A stretch of 64,000 bases of DNA from Omphiscola glabra. Its lineage: Eukaryota; Mollusca; Gastropoda; Lymnaeidae. Under the pieces are notes generated by a model that was given only the letters and a program-made list of their open reading frames with translations, was not told the origin of the DNA and did not search any database. The stretch is taken from contig OZ024808.1 in the NCBI GenBank assembly GCA_964017045.1, forward strand, positions 26,009,896 to 26,073,895, read 5' to 3'. A program made the position numbers and the translations under genes. Of the stretch, positions 12,422 through 24,307 are shown piece by piece. Each line of letters begins with the position of its first letter. Position 1 is the first letter of the stretch.

Positions 12422-12965
12422 TGATATTTAATATTTTAGTAGCCATAAAATTGGAAAATATTTTACTTTTTTTTTAACACTTAATGCTGTGCCAAGTGAT
12501 GTCCCCTTATTATCGGAAGAGAAATGTTCAGGGCAATGAAGAGTTAACTGTTGATAAACCAGAGGTCATAAGTTTCCACTTGAATCTCTTCTGTAACACT
12601 CAGATTAATTGTAGAGTCATGCAAAACTAAAGTCAGATATGCAACAAAATGCATCCCTGAACTTTTAAATAATAAAAAAAAAATTGGGGTAGGGAGTGGG
12701 GATAGGGGACCCTCCCACGTTTTACAAAGTTTTGCCTCTCCATCTCCACTTGGCAGCTCGGTCGTCGATCGCCAACCCCACTTTCCGAAAATCCTGGCTA
12801 CGCCGCTGTTTCCTAAGAGTACTTAGCAAAAGAGTATCGCATTCGTTCGTATTTAGCGACTCCGATTCTAGGTCAGACGATGGTTTCCCTTCGGTGAATG
12901 CATCTGTAGAGAAAATATCGATACCAAAAAATATCTTAAATAATAATTATCTGGGTATGACTGTA
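12422..12965. other. No gene recognised; one MITE-like end
   Basis: Unique sequence; CCTGGCTACGCCGCTG ending at 12808 looks like an isolated hAT MITE terminus. Confidence 0.35.
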
Positions 12966-13180
12966 AGAGAAAGAGAGATCGAGAAGGGAGTGAGAAAAAG
13001 AGGGTGATAGAAAGAGAGAGAGAGAGACGAAAGAGGGGAGAGAGTGAGAGGGAAAGAGAAAGATTGGGGAAAAAAGAAAGAGAGGGAGAAGGAGGGAGTG
13101 CAAAAGAGGGAGAGAGACAGAGGGTGAGTGAGAGGGGAGAGAGAGGGAGAGAGAGATAAAGAGAGCGAGTGAGAAGGAGT
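12966..13180. repeat. Purine-rich (GA)n low-complexity tract
   Basis: About 200 bases of GAGA/GGGAGA with almost no pyrimidines on the plus strand; a candidate for intramolecular triplex formation. Confidence 0.9.
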
Positions 13181-13943
13181 TATCAAGTAAAAGAGAATAC
13201 GACATTGCTACCATGTTCTTGCATGTTGGTAGAGTGGACACATCTGTCGAGCTATATATATATATATACTTCGTAACATTCGTATAAAACGAATCTATGT
13301 TACATCCAAGTGATTAGTTTCAAGTGTTAATCAGAGTTTGTAACAACACCTTGTAACAAGTTGACTTGGTTTTCATGGGGCCACGAGTTCAGGATCCTTT
13401 GATTACCGACTACCAAACGAGTTACCTCACCGCCACCGGTGGCGCACCGTAAATCTCGTGTGTGGCTTCACCCGGCCCCCCCTCCCCCTGGCCTTGTAGG
13501 ACGGTAACAGTATAGCGACGCCACGCTCAGCGCCGTGCGCCGTCACGTGACGTGACAGGAAAGAGAAAGCCGAACGTCAGGTGGTAGATGTGATTACTGC
13601 CCCTGTCCCCCGTGAGACCGCACCGCGTGGAGCGGGGCGAGCGCGTGGCACATTGGCCCCCGGCCCCGACTCACGGTGGCGTTCGTGAGCACGCGGCCCC
13701 GCCCCCCCCCCAACGGTCGGAAATGTTGACTTTTACACGTACATAAGAGCACAACCTGTAGTTTCCCTTGTCATAACTGTCACAGTCGACTCACGATAAG
13801 ACAGAAAGACAACCCATATAACGCAGAAGTCACGCTCCTCCCCCCCTCCCCATGTTCTTTTCCATTGCGCTGTTTTTGTCACTTGTCCTCTGTGTCGAGT
13901 TTGTTACAACTAGAAACATTGGACTAACTATAAACAATGCACA
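13181..13943. other. No gene recognised; GC-rich patch
   Basis: A (TA)n run at 13254-13267, then a CpG-rich patch at about 13430-13710 that stands out from the AT-rich surroundings. No exon-like open frame found in it. Confidence 0.4.
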
Positions 13944-14032
13944 CATACACAAGTCATAAATACACAAGTCACAAATACACAAGTCATAAATACACAAGTC
14001 GCAAATACACAAGTCATCAATACACAAGTCAT
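13944..14032. repeat. 14-bp repeat, about 6-7 copies
   Basis: Unit AATACACAAGTCAT. Confidence 0.93.
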
Positions 14033-14904
14033 GGTGGAATCAAGCAGTGTTTCCAGAATCTCAGAAACATTGAAGCCGCGCTACTCTCGACACCCCTCCC
14101 CCCGCCCCTTTAGGGGGTATTGGGGGCGGGGGCCTAATTCTTTCAGTCAACAAGATATCGGAGAAATTAAATTCTAATGGTCCAATATATTTACGTCACG
14201 TTTCAAAAGTTCACCGTATTGGAGCATATGCGCGTTCTTGGGGGTGGTGCAATGTACTTTAGCACTGACACTGTCCCACAGTAATGGGCGTCTTGGGCAT
14301 GGGGCAAAGTACTTTCTCCCCTGTCACAGAGCCATGGGCGACTTGATAATGGGAGCTTTGCGCAACATTTGCACCCCTTTACTTTGGAAATGTACGCGCA
14401 AACTACAAAAATGGTGCATTTTGGCATTTCGATTTTAAGTAAAAGTAACACTGGCTTCTGAGTACCCCTCCAAAAAAAAAATACTTGTAGACGCCCATGT
14501 CCACAGGTTCCGCCCACGTCGACGCCAACAGCCCTCATCTTATGATACCACCTCGTAAGTACAGCGTACATATGTTGATGCGACACACCACCACCGTGCC
14601 CCTTCCCGCCCCCGGCAGTGCTGTGTGAGAGAACGGGCCCCTCCGTTTAGATAACCGGGAACTCTGAGAGCTCTCGCAGCGTCACGAGTGTCTGTAAATC
14701 AAAGAGACGTTAGGGAGAAGGACATTAAACCGTGAGACGAGAGCAGGGCTGTGGGGGCGTCGTTTGCTGCTGGAGAACTACAGTCATGTGAACAGCCCTC
14801 GTGGACAGCTTCGAGACGTGGACAGCCTCGAGATATTGAATCGTCGGTGGCTTTGTGCAGTCCACGAGACGTAGACTTTATTTTGGTGATGAGCAAAACG
14901 AGGA
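14033..14904. other. No gene recognised
   Basis: C/G-rich homopolymers near 14092-14130 and an imperfect ~60-bp duplication around 14270-14350 (ATGGGCG...GGGGCAAAGTAC). Confidence 0.4.
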
Positions 14905-15930
14905 GTCGACATGTCAGGTAGAGGAGTCGACTTTTTAGGTAAAGGAGTCGACATTTTAGATAGAGGAGTCGACATTTTAGGTAGAGGAGTCAACATTTTA
15001 GGTAGAGGAGTCGACATTTTAGGTAGAGGAGTTGACATTTTAGGTAGATGAGTCAACATTTTAGGTAGAGGAGTCGACATTTTAGGTAGAGGAGTTGACA
15101 TTTCAGGTAGAGGAGTCGACATTTTAGGTAGAGGAGTCGACATTTTAGGTAGAGGAGTCGACATTTCAGGTAGAGGAGTCGACATTTTAGGTAGAGAAGT
15201 CGACACTTTAGGTAGAGGAGTCGACATTTCAGGTAGGGGAATCGACATTTTAGGTAGAGGAGTCGACATTTTAGGTAGAGGAGTCGACATTTCAGGTAGA
15301 GGAGTCGACTTTTTAGGTAGAGGAGTCGACACTTTAGGTAGAGGAGTCGACATTTCAGGTAGGGGAATCGACATTTTAGGTAGAGGAGTCGACATTTTAG
15401 GTAGAGGAGTCGACATTTCAGGTAGAGGAGTCGACTTTTTAGGTAGAGGAGTCGACATTTTAGGTAGAGGAGTCGACATTTCAGGTAGAGGAGTCGACAT
15501 TTTAGGTAGAGGAGTCGACATTTCAGGTAGAGGAGTCGACATTTTAGGTAGAGGAGTCGACATTTCAGGTAGAGGAGTCGACATTTTAGGTAGAGGAGTC
15601 GACATTGTAGGTAGAGGAGGTGACATTTTAGGCAGAAGAGTCGATGCGTCAGGTAGAGGAGTCGACATTTAGGTAGAGGAGTCGACATTTCAGGTAGAAG
15701 AGTCAAAGTGTCAGGTAGAAGGGTCGACGTGACCGGCAACGACGTCGACATTTCAGGTAGAAGAGACTACGTGTCAGGTATAGGAGTTGACGTGTCAGGT
15801 ATAGGAGTTGACGTGTCAGGGAGAGGAGTTGACGTGTCAGGCTGAGGTGGACAGTCGACATGTAAAGTAGAGGAGTCGTCACGCCAGCTAGAGGAGTCGA
15901 CAATTCAGGTAGAAGAGTCGACACGTCGTA
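14905..15930. repeat. 21-bp minisatellite, about 36 regular copies plus degenerate flank
   Basis: Unit GTCGACATTTTAGGTAGAGG plus A (regular to about 15680, degenerate to 15930). It contains a SalI-like GTCGAC palindrome in most units. The period is a multiple of three, giving 232-294 residue open frames on the minus strand of MSTPLPK type. Confidence 0.96.
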
Positions 15931-16247
15931 ACGGGGTCGGTGGTCCGAATCAGACCCATCCAAAGATTGCTATCTGAGACGATTGAAACAATCCGCCGTG
16001 GTAGCTGTACAAACAGAATCGCTGTACAAACAGCATAATGACACACTTGAAGTCTGGACGTATTTGCCATGACAGCAATGGACAGCCTCGGGAGTGTTGA
16101 TAAGTTAAAACTGTTGGATGTATCTACAGAGACGTAGGATGTAGTTGAGGTTTTTATTATATATGACAAGACTAAACGCGAGCTGCAACTATTGAGTTAC
16201 TTTGGACTGGGATGCAACACGGGGAGATTGAAAACAAATGAGATCTC
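15931..16247. other. No gene recognised
   Basis: Unique sequence between two arrays. Confidence 0.5.
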
Positions 16248-16342
16248 TGTAGACATACTGTGTAGACATACTGTGTAGGCATACTGTGTAGACACACTGT
16301 GTAGGCATACTGTGTAGACATACTGTGTAGACACACTGTGTA
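16248..16342. repeat. 13-bp repeat, about 7 copies
   Basis: Unit TACTGTGTAGACA with A/G variants. Confidence 0.93.
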
Positions 16343-16449
16343 GTTTTGGCAACCCAACGCCCCAGAGCTGAATGCAACGGACAAGTTGCATACTGTATGG
16401 CAATGGCGTCAAAAGAAAAACGGAGCTGGAAATAGATTTAGATACTAAG

Positions 16450-16695
16450 GTACTGGTTGATGACATGGCATTGACACAGACATGCTGGTAGATGACATGG
16501 CACAAACATTATCATACTGGCATAGATGGTACATGGCAGAAATATGCTGGTAGATGACATGGCATATATGTACTGGTAGATGACATCTCATCCACGTACT
16601 GGTAGATGACATGGCATAGACGTACTGACAGATGACATGTCATAGATGTGCTGGTAGATGACATGTTATTGACGTATTGGTAGATGACATGGCAG
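16450..16695. repeat. ~26-bp repeat, about 9 copies
   Basis: Unit GGTAGATGACATGGCATAGA plus CGTACT. Confidence 0.9.
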
Positions 16696-16999
16696 ACACA
16701 AACAACTGGTTTGAGTTAATTGTAATAAAATGTCATTAATGCTACGTTGTTGCTGCAGCTGTTGTTCTTGCTGTTGCTGTTGTTGTTTTTCTCCATCAGC
16801 AACATTTTCCTAACGCTTCAATTAATCATCCTGGGGATTTACATAATCCCAATAATCTTACTGCCTATAATCCTATGAGTATGAGACAATACAAGTCTGT
16901 AGTGTAAAGCACGCTGCTCATTGAAACAATTCCAGCTTCGGAGACGTTGACTTAAGACTACGCCTGGAACACAGAGGAGCGAGTTGCTGTAGTTTGGAG

Positions 17000-17070
17000 G
17001 GAAACAGTAGTGTCAGTCGTAGTGTCAGTCGTGGTGTCAGTCGTGGTGTCAGTCGTGGTGTCAGTCGTAG
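17000..17070. repeat. 12-bp repeat, about 6 copies
   Basis: Unit CGTGGTGTCAGT. Confidence 0.92.
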
Positions 17071-18494
17071 TGATATTCCAGCGGTAGGGAAAAAAAACAA
17101 CCACTTATTGATACAATTATAAAAATCGATCGATTTCTTCTCTAAAAAATTTTTTTTCGACGAATACAAATGGTACTGTATGTTTCCCTACAACGACCAC
17201 GGCTGTCATTCCGGTCATTGACTCTACTGGTGAGGACTGATGCCAACTTGGGGGAATTTGGGGTGGGGGGGGGGATGCAACTGATCATAATTGATGACAT
17301 GAAAAACATCACCACGACCAAAAAGAACAGAAAGCAAGAAAACAAACAAACAAACAAACAAACAAAAAATTGTGAAGGACAAAATATCTGAAACACAACA
17401 AAAATGTTAACAAACACATGATTGCCGAATGTTGTTTAGCCGTCATCTGTGACTTGTCGTCAAACACACAAAAAAAACAACAAAACAAAAAAAAAACAAG
17501 GGGGGGGGTCCTCACGGGAGTCGATCAAAGTCAAATCTGACAAACACCAAGATCGATCCTCCAATCAGCATGGGGGGCGGTCGGTGGGGGGAGAGGCTGG
17601 CAGGAGACCGGCCCCGTCATGCGGACATCGAATGGGAAGTCAACGGATCCAGTGGCCACGAGTTCGATTTGCGTCAAACGTCATCGGGCGGGGGGTGGCG
17701 ATTGACACCAGACGGGGGCGTGGCTTGCCGGTATTTTCTTCTTTCCTTCTAGCGACAATGACAGAAGTGGCGCTCGGTTCTGTTGTCTTGTCACCTGGGA
17801 AGGGGAGTGTCGTCACGAACGCCAACTCTGTGGGCAGGCGGTTTAAGGGTCTTTCGTATCAGTGCTTCGCTTATCGTACTGTCTCCAAACATCTTGATTT
17901 CTTAGCTCGAGTTCCCAGTAGGTGATTTACTCCCAGAGATTCATATAGTGGAACTTGCAGTGGATCTCGCCACCACCCGCCTCCCCGCTGTTGGTACACT
18001 TTTATAGAGTTCTGATATTTCGTCGCCAATATACTATAAAGATGTACATGTTCGCTAGGGGCCGGTGTTATCGGGAACTTCAATCGGCTCTGGAATAACT
18101 AGGTTATTTATTTCCCCTGCTGGTCAGTCTGATCTAGCTGACAACTAGTGGCCATCGCTTACAATATACTTCACTGACCGCCTGGACCAATTCGGGGACA
18201 CTGGATTAAAACTGGCGACATAATCTCTGCATGATCGACTGTTGGTGTGAGGTGAGTGCATTTTTTTTTGTTTACATTATCATATTATCATATTACGAAT
18301 CCCAATTTATGAAGTTTTGAACTTTAGGGAGTTCAAAATTCATTACATAAAAGTTGAACATTTCCTTATCATAAATGTACGCTAGAACCAGGGGTGGGTT
18401 GGAAGGTGGGGTGGGGGGGGGAACTGAGTTGGAACTAGCGTGATCACCATTCAATTTTAAAATTGCTAAAACTTATCCATCTCATTCTGTAGGG
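17071..18494. other. No gene recognised
   Basis: Contains an (AAAC)n run at 17338-17368, G-runs at 17262-17273 and 17501-17508, and a moderately long open frame at 17449-17925 that has no family signature and crosses an A-rich low-complexity stretch. Confidence 0.4.
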
Positions 18495-18673
18495 CAGTGG
18501 TTCTCAACCTCATTAATGCCGCGACCCTTTAATACAGTTCCTCATGTTGTGGCGACCCCCCCCCCCAACACATTTCTCTTCGTTACTTCTTCATAACTGT
18601 AGAGCATATGTGTTTTCCGATGGTCTAAGGCGACCCCCAAAGGGGTCGCGACCCCACAGGCTGAGAACCGCTG
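18495..18673. mobile_element. SPIN-like hAT MITE, copy 4
   Basis: CAGTGGTTCTCAACC ... GGCTGAGAACCGCTG; perfect 8-bp target duplication CTGTAGGG on both sides. It carries a poly-C run in the middle. Same orientation as copy 2. Confidence 0.95.
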
Positions 18674-18702
18674 CTGTAGGGCATCAATGTCTGGCTGGCA
18701 AG

Positions 18703-18955
18703 TTGTTATATGAATAGTGCACGGTTGTGATATAAGTACTGCACAGTTGGGATATGAATAGGGCACAGTTGGGATATGAATAGTGCACAGTTGGGATATG
18801 AATAGTGCACAGTTGTGATATGAATAGTGCACAGTTGGGATATGAATAGTGCACAGTTGGGATATGAATAGTGCACAGTTGGGATATGAATACTGCACAG
18901 TTGTGATATGAATAGTGCACAGTTGTGATATGAATAGTGCACAGTTGTGTGGCAA
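18703..18955. repeat. 22-bp minisatellite, about 11 copies
   Basis: Unit GTTGGGATATGAATAGTGCA plus CA. It begins about 30 bases after the end of SPIN-like copy 4. Confidence 0.95.
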
Positions 18956-19189
18956 TTTACTTAATATTAAAACTTCAAAGAGGTCTAAAATTTTGGCCGA
19001 CGTCTGTACACCTGGCATTATACAAGATGTGTTCCTGGCATTCGCTGGCTGCAAATATTGTATACCCGGTGACCTGTTTTTATTGTTTGGTTCCTTTCCT
19101 CAACAATATGGACAATCAAATCCTTAACAATAAACAAAATATTTAACAAACAAAAAATGGTGTATGTCTAAAAAAATTGTTTTGTCATT

Positions 19190-19400
19190 GGAGGCCTTCG
19201 ATTACCGGAAATTTGATCGAAAGAAATTTCGTCGACGGAAAATTGATCGACGGTAATTTGATCGAAAGGAAATTTGGTCGAATCTTTTTTTCAGTTCACA
19301 CGTTAAAATTATCGTCAAATTTCTTTTTGAACGCACTATACTATATAGTAAAACAAAATAATGCGTTCAGAAAGAAAGTGAATCACGTGATATCGTCTTA
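19190..19400. repeat. TTTGATCGA-rich repeat and decayed MITE-like sequence
   Basis: Four spaced copies of an AATTTGATCGAAAGG-like unit (19205-19285) are followed by GTTCACACG...GCGTTC sequence resembling parts of the palindromic MITEs at 19865 and 63028. No clear ends. Confidence 0.4.
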
Positions 19401-19479
19401 CAGTTTACCTTTAAAAAAATGGTTTTTATTTTCTTTATTGAAAAGAAATCTATTTCTAAATCCAGTAGTAAGGCCCTTA

Positions 19480-19714
19480 AGCCAACTTGAGTGTTCATAG
19501 AATTGTTCATTTACGCCAACTTGGCTGTTCATAGAATTGTTCATTTACGCCAACTTGGGTGTTCATAGAATTGTTCATTTACGCGAACTTGGGTGTTCAT
19601 AGAATTGTTCATTTACGCCAACTTGGGTGTTCATAGAAGTGTTAATTTACGCCAACTTAGGTGTTCATAGAAGTGTTCATTTACGCCAACTTGAGTGTTC
19701 ATAGAATTGTTCAT
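19480..19714. repeat. 34-bp minisatellite, about 7 copies
   Basis: Unit GCCAACTTGGGTGTTCATAG plus AATTGTTCATTTAC. Confidence 0.95.
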
Positions 19715-19864
19715 TTATCGCTGAATTCCTTTACTTAATTTTTGTTTTAAAAATATCGCGCCTTTTAATGGTGAAACAATTCAATAATGCAAGTACATGA
19801 GTATTTTATTTCAAATAACATACAAATATGTACCAATATAACTATCTGGGTATGTTTGGTCTAA

Positions 19865-20042
19865 GGGTCGGTTCACACGATCAAATTTTCCTTCAAGCAT
19901 TTGATGCCATTCGTGTATGAAGCCTCGTCACAACTTTCAAATTACTATTTGAGCAAATTACCCCACAAAAAAAAGAAACCACGCACAGAATAGTGCGTTC
20001 ATACAACAATTTGACGCGAAATTTGATCGTGTGAACTGACGC
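19865..20042. mobile_element. Palindromic MITE (GGTTCACACGATC termini), copy 1
   Basis: 178 bp; inverted ends GGGTCGGTTCACACGATC and GATCGTGTGAACTGACGC, flanked by TAA on both sides. A three-base TWA target points to PIF/Harbinger, but a TA target cannot be excluded. Interior blocks AAAGAAACCACGCAC and TAGTGCGTTC are shared with copy 2. Confidence 0.75.
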
Positions 20043-20470
20043 TAATGGTGAGTTCAATAGCGCGCAAATAAAAAGATAAAAAAAATTCCCGCTACCTTCG
20101 CTACATAAGATTCTTGAAAATAACGCAGGTAAAATTTTCGTTTGTTTTACGATAATCTCAATTTCAATATGATGCGATCAACCTGCAGTGAAAAAGGGGG
20201 GCGGGACATTGGAATATTAATATAGTTCAGGGGTGTGAAAAAAATGTGTGGGGGTGCCGTAACTGTTAAAATTGGGAAGAGGGGGGTGTGGGGCTTAGCA
20301 CGAATTGGGATTCATACAATGCGCTACTTAAATGCATGTTTTGTCAAATAACTTTATCAGATGTGAAGATCGCTTGTTGTCGCCGCCATTGTTTGGCAGA
20401 CTCTAACTAGTATGTGTCTGGTCTACTGAAATTTTCACGTCAGTATTTTCAATGACTTCCGAATAGTCGT
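20043..20470. other. No gene recognised
   Basis: AT-rich unique sequence with short G-runs. Confidence 0.5.
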
Positions 20471-20471
20471 A

Positions 20472-20998
20472 GAAACTGACCACTGGTAAAAACTGACCAC
20501 TTGTAGAAACTGACCACTTGTAGAAAGTGACAGCTAGTAGAAACTGACCGCTGGTAGAAACTGACCGCTGAGAAACTGACCGCTGGTAGAAAGTGACCAC
20601 TGGTAAAAACTGACCACTGGTAGAAAGTGACCACTGGTAGAAAGTGACCACTGGTAGAAAGTGACCACTGGTAGAAACTGACCACTGGGAGAAAGTGACC
20701 ACTGGTAGAAAGTGACCACTGGTAGAAAGTGACCACTGGTAGAAACTGACCACTGGGAGAAACTGACCACTGGTAGAAACTGACCACTGGGAGAAACTGA
20801 CTGACCGCTGGTAGAAACTGACCACTGGTACAAACTGACCGCTGGTAGAAAGTGACCACTGGTAAAAACTGACCACTGGTAGAAAGTGACCACTGGTAGA
20901 AAGTGACCACTGGTAGAAAGTGACCACTGGTAGAAACTGACCACTGGGAGAAACTGACCACTGGTAGAAACTGACCACTGGGAGAAACTGACCACTGT
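20472..20998. repeat. 17-bp minisatellite, about 31 copies
   Basis: Unit TGACCACTGGTAGAAAC with G/C at base 16. Three units make 51 bp, so all minus frames are open for 168-191 codons. Confidence 0.96.
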
Positions 20999-21086
20999 AT
21001 CATGTTCTTTTGGTTGAGCCAGGTCGTGAGAACATATCATCTGGAATTAAACATTAGTCTTAAGAACAATTCTTCTGTTCTTTTTA

Positions 21087-21412
21087 AGTAATAGATTTAA
21101 TGAAGACACAAATAATAGATTTAATGAAGACACAAATAATAGTTTTAATGAAGACATAAATAATAGATTTAATGAAGACACAAATAATAGATTTAATGAA
21201 GACACAAATAATAGATTTAATGAAGACACAAATAATAGATTTAATGAAGACACAAATAATAGATTTAATGAAGACACAAATAATAGATTTAATGAAGACA
21301 CAAATAATAAATTTAATGAAGACACAAATAATAGATTTAATGAAGACACAAATAATAGATTTAATGAAGACACAAATAATAGATTTAATGAAGACACAAA
21401 TAATAGATTTAA
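21087..21412. repeat. 24-bp minisatellite, about 13 copies
   Basis: Unit AATAGATTTAATGAAGACAC plus AAAT, very homogeneous, implying recent spread. Confidence 0.96.
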
Positions 21413-21569
21413 TCAGGACAAAATTTGTGTTCTTGGTTCTTTAAAGACGCTAGACAGGCCATAGGCTCACTTTATAGACAGTTTCACAGACAGTGGCTAA
21501 TATCATGGACAGAGGCACACTTCAAAGAGAGTATTATATTTCTTAGACTCTGTCAAACTTTATAGACAC

Positions 21570-21760
21570 TGATACCGTTCTTAGACATTGGTACCCTTCT
21601 TAGAAACTTGCACCCTTCATAGAGATTAGCACCCTTCATAGACACTGGTACCCTTCATAGAGATTAGCACCCTTCATAGACACTGGTACCCTTCATAGAG
21701 ATTAGCACCCTTCATAGACACTGGTACCATTCACAGACACTGGTATACCAGGCTTAGACA
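21570..21760. repeat. ~38-bp repeat
   Basis: Alternating CTTCATAGAGATTAGCACC and CTTCATAGACACTGGTACC half-units. Confidence 0.88.
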
Positions 21761-21798
21761 TTTGTCCCCGTCATAGGCACTGGCACCATCCTATAGAA

Positions 21799-21970
21799 CA
21801 ACGGTTCTCAACCTGTGAGGGGCGACCCCTTACACAGGGGGTCACATAAGACCATCAGAAAACACATATTGATGAAGCGGCAATGAAAATAATTTTATGG
21901 TTGGGGGGGTCACCACAACCTGAGGAACTGTATTAAAGGGTAGCGGCATTTGGAAGATTAAGAACCACTG
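21799..21970. mobile_element. SPIN-like hAT MITE, copy 5
   Basis: CAACGGTTCTCAACC ... GATTAAGAACCACTG, slightly shorter than the others; flanks CTATAGAA / CTATAGAC (7 of 8). It sits inside a short-period repeat of TAGACACTGGTACC type. Confidence 0.9.
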
Positions 21971-21989
21971 CTATAGACTGACACCCTTC

Positions 21990-22640
21990 TAAGACACGTG
22001 CGATGTTAATTTATACAGAAGAGTACTTTTGAAAAGAAAAAGATCGGCCATATTATCATTAAAAAAATAAACCGTTCGTTGTGAGTTCTGTATAAGTAAT
22101 TTTGGCAAAAAGCAATGAGTTTCTTGTGGGGACTAGCATCCACCGTGGTAACGCCCCTGCTTCCTGCAGTTTTCTGGGAACGACTCTTGTGCAGGGATGA
22201 CGGATATTGTGCTGAAATTCGTCTTGTGTGTATGTTTGTATGTGTGTGTGAAACGTTTGGATGGAGCTATCGGGCCAGTCAAGTACGTGGTCGAGCCACT
22301 GATAGTGGTGGGAAGACTCGTCAAAAAACAGCTCCGGTCCCCAGATTTCGACTCGCGGGCTCATATCGCTCCTTCAAAACTCCTCCAGCCGGCTGGAGAT
22401 GACTTCTGCTCTTTGAACGTCCACTTTAGGGCCGTCTTGGCCCCGTGGCCTCAAGACGGAACAAAGGGAGATAATTAGTTGTTCACCTCACGTGACACCG
22501 GCAGCGGTTGGCTCTCGGTGCTTTAAGCGTTGATAGTGGCCAGGCCATGATCTGTTTTGTTAGTCCTCATGAGATGACGGTCGAGTTTGTGTCACGCGTG
22601 TTGTACAGTGCATTCTAGACTTGGATCCGGTCGATTTTTG
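21990..22640. other. No gene recognised
   Basis: Includes several overlapping 63-101 codon open frames (22059-22478) with no recognisable domain. Confidence 0.4.
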
Positions 22641-22874
22641 ATTGGGATAGCGAGACAGAGATTGTAGGAGCGACAGAGATTGTAGGAGAGATGGATTCTG
22701 AAAAAAGAGACATATTGAAATAGAGATATAGATTGAGAAAGAGAGAGAGAGAGAGCGAAAGAGAGAAAGAGAGAAAAAGAGAGAGGGGGAGAGAGTGAGA
22801 TTGATGAGAAAGGGGTAGAGAATGAAAGAGAGATTGAAAGGGAAAGGAATTGAAAGAGATTGAAGGCGTGGGCT

Positions 22875-22935
<61 letters not shown>

Positions 22936-23060
22936 GCTGGCGCAGAGATTGAAAGAGATAGAGTGAACGAGAGAGGGCCGTAATAGAATGACACAGAAGG
23001 AAGACGAGGAATAGAGATAGAGATGGGGGGGGGAGAGACAGAGGGGGGAGGGAGAGAAAG
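22640..23060. repeat. Purine-rich (GA)n/(GAAA)n tract
   Basis: More than 400 bases nearly free of pyrimidines on the plus strand, including a perfect (GA)n run near 22891-22925. Confidence 0.92.
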
Positions 23061-23433
23061 AATGCTAATATGTATCTGTGTTAAATAATTATAATTAAAC
23101 ATTAATAAATTCACATTTTATGAAAGCAAGTTCTAATCAATCGACAATGATCGATTTGTATAGACATAAGCAGACAATATGATTTAGTAGTGGTGCTGCC
23201 TCCTTTTTCCATTACGTTTCTGTCTAATTGACAAATCTCCGTCCCCACCCCCCACACACACACTCTCAGACCCACAAGATTTGATACCATTTCATTCATA
23301 ACCAATTATCGTCACATTACTTAAGTACCACAACACCCATGTCATGATCATTCTCACTGCCAGGGGAAGAGCGAGATGCCGAAGTCTGTGACCTTGAGAG
23401 TTCATCGTCCAAGCCACGGGACTTTTAACTCCG

Positions 23434-23532
23434 GAAGAGACGTCATTGGAAGAGACGTCGTTGGAAGAGACGTCATTGGAAAAGACTTCAGTGGAAGAGA
23501 CGTCAATGGAAGAGACGTCATTGGAAGAGGGC
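23434..23532. repeat. 15-bp repeat, about 6 copies
   Basis: Unit GACGTCATTGGAAGA. Most units contain GACGTCA, close to a CRE/ATF core. Confidence 0.93.
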
Positions 23533-23579
23533 AGATCAGTGCCTTCCAGGTGGTCAAAGAAAACTGCCAAATGATGAAC

Positions 23580-23745
23580 GGTGAGTTGATTGGTTGTCTG
23601 TCAGAGTTGCTTTGTTGTCTGTCAGAGTTGATTGGCTGTCTGGCAGAATTGATTTGTTTTCTGGCAGAGTTGATTTGTTATCTATCAAAGTTGATTTGTT
23701 GTCTGTCACAGTTGATTTGTTGTCTGTCTCAGTTGATTTGGCATG
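23580..23745. repeat. 21-bp repeat, about 8 copies
   Basis: Unit AGTTGATTTGTTGTCTGTCA. Confidence 0.9.
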
Positions 23746-24285
23746 TAGGTAGTGGGTCATCACCCACATGCAGGTAGTGGGTGAAGGCATGCAGGTAGTG
23801 GGTGAAGGCATGCAGGTAGTGGGTGATGGCATGTAGGTAGTGTGTGATGGCATGCAGGTAGTGGGTGAAGGCATGCAGGTAGTGGGTGATGGCATGCAGG
23901 TAGTGGGTGAAGGCATGCAGGTAGTGGGTGATGGCATGCAGGTAGTGGGTGATGGCCTGCAGGTAACAGCAGAGGGCATATAGTAGCAGGAGATGGCATG
24001 CAGGTAGTGGGTGATGGCCTGCAGGTAGCATGAGAGGGCATGCAGGTAGCAGGAGATGGCATGCAGGTAGCAGGAAAGGGCATGCAGGTAGCAATAGAGG
24101 GCATATAGGTAGCAGGAGATGGCATGCAGGTAGTGGGTGATGGCATGCAGGTAGCAGGACAGGGCATATAGGTAGCAGGAGAGGGCATATATGTAGCAGG
24201 AGATGGCATGCAGGTAGTGGGTGATGGCATGCAGGTAGTGGGTGATGGTATGCAGGTAGCAGGAGAGGGCATGCAAGTAGCATGC
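23746..24285. repeat. 21-bp minisatellite, about 25 copies
   Basis: Unit GCATGCAGGTAGTGGGTGAT plus G, with AGCAGGAGA variants in the right half. It abuts the previous 21-bp array of a different sequence. Its period of three gives three open minus frames of 170-240 codons. Confidence 0.95.
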
Positions 24286-24307
24286 GGTTGAAAAGCTCAG
24301 TCTAGAC

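Noticed and set aside
14784..15751. 232-294 residue MSTPLPK / CRLLYLK open frames on the minus strand
   Set aside because: A 21-bp tandem array with a period of three; no start context, domain or codon-position bias.
20403..21040. Three overlapping 168-191 residue minus-strand frames
   Set aside because: 17-bp array; all frames open equally.
22059..22478. Overlapping 63-101 codon frames as a possible gene
   Set aside because: No domain, no consistent splice sites, and both strands are equally open.
23376..23430. MPKSV... start as a SNAG-type first exon for Gfi1
   Set aside because: The residues do not follow the MPRSFLVK pattern and the downstream frame runs into minisatellites.
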